DNA of 64,000 bases from Sitta carolinensis (lineage: Eukaryota > Chordata > Aves > Passeriformes > Sittidae). The notes under the pieces are model-generated. The model saw nothing but the letters and a program-made list of their open reading frames with translations. It was not told where the DNA came from and did not search any database. Both the position numbers and the translations under genes were made by a program. The number at the start of each line of letters is the position of its first letter. Position 1 is the first letter of the stretch. This document shows positions 1 to 8,815 of the stretch, piece after piece. Where the stretch lies: the NCBI GenBank assembly GCA_032173965.1, contig CM063288.1, positions 24,088,001-24,152,000 on the forward strand, read 5' to 3'.

Positions 1-3000
1 TTGGCACAGACATGGCTGCAATAGCACAAATGCAGGCACCATGCATAACAACCTCTTCTAAGTTATAGATCTTGCATGAGGGAGGGGACATCTCCCTTGT
101 GGTTTCTTAGAGTTTGTTCCCAGCACTCTGGACCCAGGGGAGGTTTTGCCCCAGGTCAGGGTGCTGGCCTTGAGCACAACCAAATGGCCTAGGAGAGGGA
201 ATCTTCCTCTGGACCAAGAGAAGAGGTAGCAGAAAACAAGGAGAGGAGCTAAGCTCTCCTTAATTAACAGTGTTTCTTTCTGGAAACCATCCCTTGCCCT
301 CTAGATGCTAAGAAGTAGTGAGACCCTCAGAACCCTTTTCCAGAAGAACCTTGTGAAGAAATAGGTAGGACAACCTGTGACAGAAATAGTGAGTGAGGGA
401 AGGACAGCTAGTGTTAACTGAAGGACAGCAAGCAGATAAATCTTGCTCTTGGAAAATATGTCCTCCCACCTCAAGGAAAATGTCTGTAAAAATGCAATGA
501 GGTACATTTTGGATTCATAAGAAATGTGATGTTCAAGTTAAGGAACAGGAATTTAGACAAGAAGAGATGAGGGGACCCTCTGGGGAAAATGCCATTTCCC
601 CATTCCAGAACTTTTGACTGAACATTTTTGGTAGCTGACTTGTTTTCTGTAGCTAACGGAGATTTCCTTCTGGAGAAACCTGAATTTTGAAGTTGGCAGC
701 ATGTTGGCTTGTATGTTTTTTCTGGCTACAAGTGTGTGTTTTTACAATGAGGTTTAGTGTATAGTCAGTTATACTTCAGCTGTTCATTCATAGATATTAG
801 CTCTTCTAAGTATGCTCCCTTCTTACATTTCTACTTTAGAAAATGATCTTTTGTAACTCTCAATATTAATTCAGCTCTGTTGAGTTGGTTTACCACGAAG
901 AAGTGACTTTAAGCAGAACAACAATTTTTTTTGTACAATAAGCAAAGCCATAAATTAATCTGAAAGAAAATTGTATAAATTGTCTGTAGAAGAGTGCATT
1001 ACTATTGCTATACATCTTTAAATTTTCAAAAGAAGGAAAGCATTAAAGAACAGAGAAACAAAAATAGGTAAGGAAATGGACAAACCCTTGCAAAGAGAAC
1101 AACAAGAATAAGTGAAATAATTATGCAGGTATAAGTAGCTTCAGAAATGCAGTCTGAAGTTGCAGACATTCCTGATACTCCCATGAATGGAAATTAATCT
1201 TAATCAGAACAATAGAGAAAAATGTGGTAATAGGAATACTATAAAATGAGAATGTACTGATCAGAGTATATTGTCTTTTCTTTGCATTAAGTTTGGTATG
1301 TTATCTTTTTAAGGTAATTTTTTTTCCTCTGAAACTTATTTTCTATTGCTCTGTCACAGTGTTGGTTAACATGTAAATATTAGTTGCTTCTATTTTATTT
1401 CATACAAAGTGCAGTTAATTCTATGCTGCAAACTACTACAAGCTAGGGAACTGAAAACTAGGGCTGGTATTCTATGTTTTACATACCCTGTAGGCAACCT
1501 AAATACTTAAGAGAATGCTTTGAGAGCATTGTCAGTTTTAATTTTGAATTGCATAGCTTCTGACAGTTTGTTAAATACATATATGAATTATTTAAAAAAC
1601 ACTTACGTAGATATCTAAATAACGGTGTATTTGTAGATCTTCAGCTCACTGTTTCAGTATGTATTTATGTACTGTGTTTTTCAAGGGTTTTTTGTAATAT
1701 GGGATTTTCAGCTAAGGAAAGAGTGCAGACCGTTTATAATTTCTGAAATAATTTCCATACAACCCATCTTGGTCAATAAAAATAAAGACCAATTTCAGCA
1801 TATTTTCCCTGATACAGCACCAGGCAGAATTCTAAGTTTAATTTCTGTTCTTCCTCAATAGATATGAGTGAGAAATGAGTGGGGTTTGTTTGATTTTTTT
1901 TTATCTTAAGATACCTTTTATGTATAAAAAAGAGAATGAAGCTTAACTCTGTAATTTCTAAAACGATTGGACAAGATAGTTATCTGAACAGAAGTATTGC
2001 AATTTTTTTAAAAAGAGACTCATCTTTTTAATATGTCAATAGCAATTGATAAGGTCGTGGTGGATCTAGTTGTAATCAGTTACAATATTGAAATAGTTGT
2101 AGGATTTCTTTACTGTTACAGAAGATAGAAAATAATTGTTTTACTTGCTCTCAGTACTTAGTTTAGAATTATTTTTATTAATCCTTATTACCTCTGAAAT
2201 TGCATGTTGCTTTTCCATGTTAGTTTATTAATATTCTGTAACAGTATCTTTTGGAGAAAGTGGCTCTCTGTTTTCTTCTGGTGAATTCAGGAATCTTGTT
2301 ACTCCTTGAATCTCCTTCCTTCACCTGCAGACTCCTTCTGAGTGCACTGGGCCAAGCAAGGTCTGATGTTCAGGCACATTGTTCATTTGGTCTAGGTAGA
2401 ACCAGCCCAAATGCCTTCCGGACATCTTGCAGATGTAACCTGGAATTCCACCATTTCAGATTATTCCACCATAGCTGGGGACTCAGCTGTCCGTCACAGC
2501 CAGCACAGATCCACAAGCTCCACAGATCCTCTTCTTTTGTTCCAGAGCACCAAGAAGGGAAAAGCTGCAAGTCATGACTCTTTCTTATATACTGTACCTG
2601 CAGATTTTACCTCTAACATGCACTGCTGGCAGAACAATTTCTGCTGTCAGAAGTTTGTCATAAAGGAGAAGGGAAGGGCCATTGGTCACAACCAGCCCTA
2701 AAAATAAAGTTTTAGGCCTGTGCTGGCTGGCCCAGTATGTGTGTGGGTACAAATCAACCCCAGAGTTTTCTCTGCATAAGGAAGTTAGATAATCCCACTA
2801 TAGCCTTAGTTAATTAGCGATATGTTCATGGGAGAGGAACAGTGTGAGTAATTCTTTCCATTAAAAGAGACCTTGATAGACCTTCCTGTGGGAGTCATGA
2901 GCAGAAATTTCAACATTTGGCTTGATGTTAATAGTATGAAAGAAATATCATGGAGACATCAGAAGCATCAGCCAAGCAGGGAGGGGAAGGTCACCAATAT

Positions 3001-4240
3001 TTTATAAGGGTGGTGATAGGGAAAAAATACACCACCAACTAATTGAAATAAGAAAACTCACAAGAGATTTGTAAAATAGAGCCTCTAGTTACCAAAATGC
3101 CCAATTAATTTTCCTTATTAGATTGATCATAACATTAAAACATTACTTTCTCTGAAGTATCACAGTAGCAAATATTGAGATAGCCTAGGTGGATCTTCCA
3201 AGTAGGTTGCATTGGCTGGAGGAGTTGAATTTTGTTATCAACAGTGGAAAAAGAAAAGGTAATTGAAAAGGTTTCTTGTGCATTGGAAATGCCTTCCAAA
3301 TATTCATTAAACATTTAAGCAACTAAATTTGCAGAATATGTTCCTGACATTGGCACTGGTTCTGTGGTATTTCTCTCATCAGATGGAAGTACTATGTGTT
3401 ATGCAGAGTGCATTCATGCATAAACAATATCATTTTCATAAATTAAAACCTCCCCTGCAGAAGGAACATCTGTGCCTGCCTTTGAATAAAAGATGGTGGC
3501 ATGTGAGTTGCCCCTTGACTGACTAGAAGAATCCTTGTATTTAGGAAGAAGGCGCATAACCAAAAGGCAGTCAAGCCTGGGTCAGCTTTTTCAATTTCAC
3601 CTGAAAAATCATCATTCTTTTTTCCCCCCTCGGGTTATCTACGGCACATTTACCTGTATTGTGACTGACTGGGAAAGGTTAATGGGTGATTAAAAAGTTG
3701 CCTTTTGCTTTTTTTTTTTCAGATTCAGCAACAGTTTTCTTGTGTGGAGCTGCAGGCTTTGGCGAAATGCATGGAGATGCTGCAAAATGCATCAGTCGGC
3801 ATCGTAATTTAATTTTATGTTTTTAATGGGGAAGCCTGGCAGACTTAACGGGGCTGCTGAACTGCTAGGACAAATTTGCCATGCTTACACGTTGAATTTC
3901 CGTAGCTACAAACACCTTTAAAATAGATGCCAGAAGCTTGATTTCTCCGGGGGAAAAAAGAAAATGCCCTCATCTATAGGAAAGCTTGTTTATTTTCTGC
4001 TGGGTTTAGCTGAAATAGTTATGAAATACCTCTGCTTTGTGACAGGCTTCATATAGAGTATTTCAGGTAATGTCTTAAATCTGTTTCTGATGGTCGGAGG
4101 CAAAGACCTGTTGATAATAGCTCCTGGTAATTACGGGAATTGCTCTCCCGCAGGTTGCGTCTCCCGGGTTTCTTAAGCTTCAGAATAATCAGTGGAGATT
4201 AAAGGAATACGTTTCCAGTCTGGGAAGAGGAAGGGACGAT
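1..4240. other. Intergenic AT-rich DNA downstream of NEUROD1
   Basis: I see no supportable gene here. Open frames are short and lack recognisable domains. Two overlapping frames at 2,251-2,701 (108 and 96 codons, plus strand) resemble nothing I know and have an overlapping open frame on the opposite strand, so I treat them as chance. CERKL would be expected further left from vertebrate synteny, but I did not recognise its first coding exon. Confidence 0.7.
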
Positions 4241-4640
4241 GAATCGATAGGGACCAGGTAGCCTTGCGGGGGGGAAGGCGCACCTGCTGTCGCCGAAGCG
4301 CCCGCTCCCGGTGTGCGGGTCCCGCTCGGGCGGGGCCGGGCAGGGCTGCGGACACCGGGCTGAGGACACCGGGCTGAGGACACCCCCGGGCCGGGCAGGG
4401 CTGCGGACACCGGGCTGAGGACACCGGGCTGAGGACACCCCCGGGCCGGGCAGGGCTGCGGACACCGGGCCGCGGACACCCCGGGCCGCGGACACCCCCG
4501 GGCCGGCCGGGGAGAGCGGCGGGCGGCAGGGCTAACGGCGTTTCTGCCCTGTTCCCCTCATTCAACAAATCAGCATAGCAAATAGCCGGGTTCGCTGTAA
4601 ACAAACGAACACCCCCGCCCCCCCCCGCCCCGAGTGCTCC
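4240..4640. other. Small CpG-rich patch with C-rich end
   Basis: This block is much richer in G, C and CpG than the DNA to its left. It holds the 55-bp minisatellite described separately and ends in a cytosine-rich run at about 4,611-4,630, just past the inferred 3' end of NEUROD1. Minus-strand frames of 96-143 codons here are Pro/Ala/Arg low-complexity translations of the repeat, not a protein family. It could be a small CpG island, possibly linked to the neighbouring gene, but I see no promoter motif or exon. Confidence 0.6.
4333..4505. repeat. GC-rich 55-bp minisatellite, about three copies
   Basis: The motif CAGGGCTGCGGACACC recurs at 4,341, 4,396 and 4,451, an exact 55-bp spacing. Each unit contains three 14-bp subunits (GGGCTGCGGACACC, then GGGCTGAGGACACC twice) followed by a 13-bp C/G spacer. 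The third copy has diverged (GGGCCGCGGACACC). The near identity of copies one and two suggests recent expansion or copy-number variation. It lies about 160 bp beyond the likely NEUROD1 polyadenylation site. Confidence 0.9.
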
Positions 4641-4681
4641 TCAAAGCAAGTAAAGAATCCGTGTCCTTTTTTTAGTCCAAT

Positions 4682-4687
4682 TTTATT
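4682..4687 (-). terminator. Poly(A) signal of NEUROD1
   Basis: TTTATT on the plus strand reads AATAAA on the minus strand, in the context AGAATAAAATTGG. It lies about 1.44 kb downstream of the stop codon, and I found no other canonical hexamer nearer to the stop. Cleavage would be expected about 10-25 nt further on, near 4,660-4,672. Confidence 0.75.
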
Positions 4688-5190
4688 CTACAAATAATAA
4701 GTGTTGCACCTTTCATGAGCTATCCGAATAAAACAATAATCCCATAGGAATTACTTACACTAAGAAAAAAAAAAAATCACATTTAAGGAAAAATGCAACA
4801 TTCGACCAAATGTTCAATACTATGTTGTTGCCAAAGGATGGATGTTTTTTCTAAAATCCCAGTGTGCATTACACCATAATATACAGGATTACAAACAAAA
4901 TTACAGTACAGATTGATTCCAGTTGAACCAGCGTTACATTTCAAACAGCACTTATTCTGGACTGCATTGTACATGCAATAGCTATTGTTCTAATTACGGA
5001 TTAAATGGTTTGAATTTGTTTCAAGCTACCGTACTAATCGACTACAATAGGTATATAGCCCGACTTTAACAACCTGATTAGATTTCGGTTCAGATTTATA
5101 AGATGAGCATATGACAACCACGGATTGTGTGAACATGTATAAAATCATGCATTTATAGCGCCTGGAAACATTAACATTTTCAAGTTATCT

Positions 5191-5275
5191 TAAAAAAAAA
5201 AACAAAAAAAAACAACCAAACAAAAAAAAAAAAACCAAACAAAAAAAAAAATCCAACAAACCAAAAACACGGAAT
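5191..5275. repeat. A-rich, C-interrupted tract inside the NEUROD1 3' UTR
   Basis: Runs of 4-12 adenines are separated by single or double cytosines (patterns such as AAAACCAAAC). On the NEUROD1 transcript this is a U-rich tract broken by G and GG. A longer tract of the same style occurs at 42,500-42,650. It may be simple-sequence expansion or a decayed poly(A) tail. A U-rich tract of this kind could also bind ELAV/Hu-type proteins in neurons, which is inference only. Confidence 0.8.
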
Positions 5276-6130
5276 GCCAAGGGGTTCAAAGACTAAAAAG
5301 AAACAGTGCAAATTGTATGTGATAGTCAAGCAGCTTTCGATTTAAAAAGGTTGTTGGCATTTGCTTATAATCTTTATATACAAGTTTGTGCAAGTAATGT
5401 GTTGAAATGATATGTTTTAATAGAAAATAAGTCTATCGTTCTTATATCTTCTCAAGACCTAGGGGATCTGGTTCTTATTGTATGGGGGAAAGGAAAAAGT
5501 AATAAAGAAAAAAATAAAAAAAAAAAATGAAAAAAGATACTTGCATGGGAAAGAAATTGCCCGGACTGTGCATTATTTTTTTTTCTTCTTCGTCTACTTG
5601 AAAAGGAAAGAAGTGCTAAGGCAACATAACTTCTCTAAGCACTTTTCTGCTGGTTTAAATTAGTTAAATCATTTTGTATAAATTAGATATAATTCTACCT
5701 TTCCAATATGTATAAAAATTGATGAAGCTGCATGGTTTAAAATAGGAAATTCACGTTATAAAAAGTCATTAAAAATTCTGTACAAAATCACAACAAAATA
5801 ATTCAGCATGGGAAAGGTAACAAGTAGTAAAACGTTGGTTGAAAAATATAGATTTCATATATATTTTGTAATTGGCCCATCGCTAGTTTAAAAATTGCAT
5901 AGATCCTAATTATTGCTTGTGATTTTGTTATCCCGATCAGGTGATTGACGCGATCCCAATGCCCCTACCCCAATTTACAGCGTCGCTCCGAGGAGCGGCA
6001 GCCAAGCCAGCGGGTGAGCGGGGGGCCCGCGGCGGCCCCGAGGCGGCGGCGGGGCGCGCCGGGCTGCCCCCTGTAAACAAGGCGGTGGCGGGGCGCGGCT
6101 CCCCCGGCCCTCCCTGCGGCGCGGGGAGGC

Positions 6131-6986
6131 TCAGTCGTGGAAGATGGCGTTGAGCTGGGCGCTGAGGACGCGCTCGTGGTGCGGGTGGCCCTCGTACGGC
6201 GCCAGCCCGTCCACCGGGATCTCGCAGCGGGAGGCGGCGGGCGGGAAGATGGCGGCGTGGGCGGGCGCGGCGGCCAGCGCGGCGGCGGCGGCGGGGTAGT
6301 GCATGGAGAAGGCGTAGCTCTTGTCGAAGTCGGCGGCCGGCTCGTGCTTGAAGGAGAAGTTGCCGTTCACGCTGAGGGGCGGGCTGAGCGGCCCGTCGAA
6401 GGCGGGGCTGGCGCCCTCCGCCAGCCCGCTCTCGAAGAAGGGCTCCAGCGCGGCTCCGTAGGCGTGCGGCGGCTTGAGGTGGAAGAGGTGGGAGCTGTCC
6501 ATGGTGCCGTAGGGCGGGCTCGGCAAGCCCGGCGACTGGTAGGGGTAGGGATGAGCCGGGAAGGGCGCGCCCGCCGCCGCCGCCGCCGCCGCCACGTGCG
6601 GCGGCACCTCCTGGCTCTGCTCGGGGAGGAAAGTCCGCGGGTTGAGCTGCAGGCAGCCGGCCACCAAGTTGGTGGTGGGCTGCGACAGGCCCTTGCAGAG
6701 GGTCTGCACGAAGGACACCAGGTCCGGGCTCTTGCCCGAGCGGAGGATCTCGGAGAGCGCCCAGATGTAGTTCTTGGCCAGGCGCAGGGTCTCGATCTTG
6801 GAGAGCTTCTGCGTCTTGGAGTAACAGGGCACCACCTTGCGCAGGTTGTCCAGGGCCGCGTTCAGCCCGTGCATGCGGTTGCGCTCCCGGGCGTTGGCCT
6901 TCATGCGCCGGAGCTTGAACCGCTCCATGCGCGCCTTGGTCATCTTCTTCTTCTTGGGGCCCCGCCTCTTGGGTTTCTGGTCGTCG

Positions 6987-7018
<32 letters not shown>

Positions 7019-7222
7019 GTCCAAGTCGTCCTCCTCGTCCTCCTCCTCTCCGTTCCGCAGCGAGTCCTCCTCGGCCTCGGCGTGCAGACCCTCCAGGTCC
7101 TCCTCCTTCTTGTCCACCTCGTGCTCCTCGTCCTGGGAGCTGAGGCACTCGTCCGTCCAGCTCGGGGGTCCCTGCGGCTGGGGCTCGCCCATCAGCCCGC
7201 TCTCGCTGTACGACTTGGTCAT
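6131..7222 (-). CDS. NEUROD1: NEUROD1, neurogenic differentiation factor 1 (bHLH transcription factor)
   Basis: This is a complete 363-aa protein, with the ATG at 7,222-7,220 and TGA at 6,133-6,131. It is a nuclear class II bHLH activator that pairs with E proteins (TCF3/TCF12) on CANNTG E-boxes and drives neuronal, retinal and pancreatic endocrine differentiation. Visible in order: the conserved N terminus [14 protein letters not shown]; an acidic Glu/Asp stretch at about 51-81; a nuclear-localisation-like run RRGPKKKK at 86-93; a bHLH at about 101-153 with the basic motif [13 protein letters not shown]; the NeuroD-family domain after helix 2 (about 160-285) with the SPPLS phosphosite-like motif at 280-284; and the conserved C terminus ending [10 protein letters not shown]. 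Mammalian NEUROD1 is 356 aa. The additions here include alanine runs at 211-217 and 311-319. The start sits in a good Kozak context (CTCACCATGA), 9 nt after a splice acceptor. The longer upstream frame is intronic. The whole ORF is in one exon, as known for this gene. Confidence 0.98.
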
Positions 7223-7231
7223 GGTGAGCCT
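7223..7231 (-). other. NEUROD1: NEUROD1 exon 2 leader and splice acceptor
   Basis: Reading on the minus strand, a pyrimidine tract (about 7,260-7,242) leads to TTGCAG, with the AG at 7,233-7,232. The exon then begins AGGCTCACC and runs into the ATG. This is a textbook 3' splice site, placed just before the start codon as in known NEUROD1 genes. Confidence 0.88.
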
Positions 7232-8349
7232 CTGCAACGCGGAGGAGACAGAAAAGAGACGGGTCAGCACCCGGAGCAGCGGCCGTGGCCCCGCGCGGCC
7301 GCCAGCGGGGGGAAGTTGTTCGCACTTCGCTCCCCGGTCCCGCGGCCCCCTCCCGAGGGAAGCCCTGGATTCCCCACAGTGCCAGGGCAAACTTTTAATT
7401 GTCTCCGCGTTTCTGCCTTGTAATTAAGTTGACATATGTTCAAACACCATTATGTAACTCGCCGATATTAGCGGGGAATATAAGCAGATTATGCGTGCGG
7501 GAGGCAGCCCGAGCGGCACGACCTAAGTGGACCAAGAGTGGGTTGTTTTGTTTTGTTCCGAAAAAAACCCTCAAACGTTTTTACCGAATAGGGGAAGGGG
7601 GAAGGCGGGCACACGCACACACAGGGCACATGCAGGGACGGATGGCGCCTGCGACGCCTGTCCCTGCCGCTCTCCGCGGTTCCCCCTTGCCGCCTCCTTG
7701 CGTAGGGCTTGTGCCGCCCCAGCGGGCGCCGAGCACCTGCTCCCCGTCCCGCCTTCGTCCACAGGACTGTCACCGGGGGCCCGCGGCGGCCCCTGCCCGT
7801 GGTAACAGGTGTGGGATTGGCCCCGGCTTCCCGTCTCCGTCCTATCCTTTCTTGCAAACGGGCATCGATTCCCCCGCTTCCCGCGGGGATCTTCCGTGTG
7901 GGGTTGCAACCGCCCCACGGTAGCGTCGGGCACACCGGGAAGAGACAATGCCGCACGCCCGCCGAGGCGCAGCCTGCGCTGGGACCGTGGCGATCGCGCT
8001 CCGTGGAGGAAAGGGAGCCGAAAGTTCGAAGGTGCGTCGGTGGATGCGCATTAACATATGTAATATGCGTCTGTATAAACGGACGCACGTATACATATTT
8101 ATATGTGCGCATGGACGCATACGCACATTTACGTGTCTATATATGTATGCACATATGTATGTGTGCGTATGTGGATGGACCACAGGTGCGCCCGAACGCA
8201 CCAGCAGGAACGACCGCAAGTGACAATAAAACCTGAAGCCGTTCCGGCAGAGGCAGATCCCGTTCTCCCCGACCTCGCAGGGTCCTCTCCCACCCCAGCA
8301 GCCGCCGCGAACCCTTTTCCCCCGGGGGTAAAACACGGTTTCCCGTTAC
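7232..8349 (-). other. NEUROD1: NEUROD1 intron 1 (5' UTR intron)
   Basis: The inferred intron is 1,118 bp, from donor GGAG|GTAACG (GT at 8,349-8,348) to acceptor TTGCAG|AGG (AG at 7,233-7,232). It is moderately CpG-rich and contains an alternating purine-pyrimidine block at 8,045-8,175. Frames of 80-200 codons in this stretch are CpG-island artefacts without known domains. The acceptor is clear. The donor is inferred from position and consensus. Confidence 0.75.
8045..8175. repeat. Alternating purine-pyrimidine block in intron 1
   Basis: A long run of TA, CA, TG and CG steps (patterns such as CATATG, TATGTATG, GTGCGTATG) fills this interval. It includes several CATATG hexamers. Such sequence can adopt Z-DNA or cruciform forms under supercoiling. 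The CATATG hexamers also fit the bHLH E-box consensus, so autoregulatory binding is conceivable. Confidence 0.75.
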
Positions 8350-8459
8350 CTCCGTTGCTCAGCCTCTCCTGCGCGGTGACGGTCTCATAACCCCGGCACC
8401 GCTCTCCGTGCGAGGGCGCCGCGCGTGTGCGTGTGCGGTGTTTTTTTTTTCCCGAGGTT
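8350..8459 (-). other. NEUROD1: NEUROD1 noncoding exon 1 (inferred)
   Basis: The exon is placed between the CA initiator at 8,460/8,459, which lies 29 nt downstream of the first T of the TATA box, and the donor GGAG|GTAACG at 8,350/8,349. It would be about 110 nt and GC-rich, with an A10 run near the cap. With the 9 nt from exon 2 the 5' UTR would be about 119 nt. It contains one upstream ATG (8,388). Both ends are predictions from sequence signals. Confidence 0.65.
8359..8388 (-). CDS. Upstream ORF in the NEUROD1 leader, 9 codons
   Basis: Within inferred exon 1 on the minus strand, ATG at 8,388-8,386 opens a frame MRPSPRRRG that closes at TGA 8,361-8,359. This is 9 nt before the splice donor, so it would be intact in the spliced leader and would end about 18 nt before the NEUROD1 start codon in the joined message. 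The context GGTTATGA is weak at -3, so leaky scanning is likely. If real it would act as a translational brake and not encode a functional peptide. It depends on the transcription start lying upstream of 8,388. Confidence 0.5.
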   Translation of the reverse strand: MRPSPRRRG

Positions 8460-8481
8460 GCCCGGCGCCGGGCTCCCCCCG

Positions 8482-8488
8482 TTATATA
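8482..8488 (-). promoter_or_regulatory. NEUROD1: TATA box of NEUROD1
   Basis: The plus strand TTATATA reads TATATAA on the minus strand, within GCTATATAAC, in otherwise GC-rich DNA. A CA initiator lies 29 nt downstream at 8,460/8,459, which is standard spacing. A TATA-containing promoter agrees with what is known for NEUROD1. Confidence 0.85.
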
Positions 8489-8554
8489 GCGGGACGGAGG
8501 ATGCGCGGCGGGGGCCGGCACCGGGACCCGGGCACCGCGCGGCCGCCGCGCCCC

Positions 8555-8723
8555 GCGCGCCTGCGCCCCGCCCCGCGCCCCGCCCCGCCCGGTGGCACGC
8601 GCCATATGGCCGCGCACGTCAGGCGCGCGGCGCCCCCCCACGTGACGCCCCTTATTTGTATGCGGCCGCGCGCCCGCCCGCTGAGCCGCCACGCCCGCGC
8701 TGACCCGCGGGCCGCGCCATCTG
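8555..8723 (-). promoter_or_regulatory. NEUROD1: NEUROD1 proximal promoter: GC boxes and E-boxes
   Basis: Upstream of the TATA box are clustered CCCCGCCCC GC boxes (about 8,563-8,590), CATATG at 8,603-8,608 inside the 10-bp palindrome GCCATATGGC, CACGTG at 8,639-8,644 running into a CRE-like TGACG, an AT-rich ACAAATAAG on the minus strand (about 8,650-8,658), and CATCTG at 8,718-8,723 (CAGATG on the minus strand). Proneural factors such as neurogenins are known to activate NeuroD promoters through E-boxes, and CAGATG is a typical target. Which of these boxes is used is not shown by sequence. Confidence 0.7.
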
Positions 8724-8724
8724 T

Positions 8725-8815
8725 CACCGCAGCACCGCCGACACTGCCACCGCACCGACACCGCCACCGCACCGACACTGACACTGCCACTGCACCACCG
8801 CGCCCGACACCGCCG
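8725..8815. repeat. Degenerate CACCG/ACACTG tandem repeat
   Basis: Imperfect repeats of CACCGC, CGACAC and ACTGCCAC units fill about 90 bp directly upstream of the proximal E-box cluster. They are too irregular to assign one period. The strand reading is C-rich on plus and G-rich on minus. Confidence 0.6.

Larger units (their letters stand above)
4665..6130 (-). other. NEUROD1 3' untranslated region
   Basis: AT-rich sequence follows the NEUROD1 stop codon directly on the minus strand and runs about 1.46 kb to the first clear poly(A) signal. The sequence changes sharply from the GC-rich coding exon to AT-rich at about 5,940. On the transcript strand it is strongly U-rich, with U/G-interrupted tracts corresponding to 5,191-5,275 and 5,500-5,535. 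A 3' UTR of this size agrees with what is known of vertebrate NEUROD1 messages. The exact cleavage site is inferred, and earlier sites are possible. Confidence 0.8.

Noticed and set aside
5937..7325. 462-codon minus-strand frame overlapping NEUROD1 in another phase
   Set aside because: Arg/Ala/Gly/Pro-rich out-of-frame translation of the same exon. The in-phase frame is a near-complete match to NEUROD1.
7223..7390. N-terminal extension of the NEUROD1 frame to an ATG at 7,390
   Set aside because: The extra 56 codons lie across a clear splice acceptor at 7,233-7,232 and are intronic. The conserved protein starts at 7,222.
6137..7423. 428-codon plus-strand frame opposite NEUROD1
   Set aside because: It is the antisense shadow of the NEUROD1 coding exon in GC-rich DNA. 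Its Val/Leu/Gly-rich translation has no domain.
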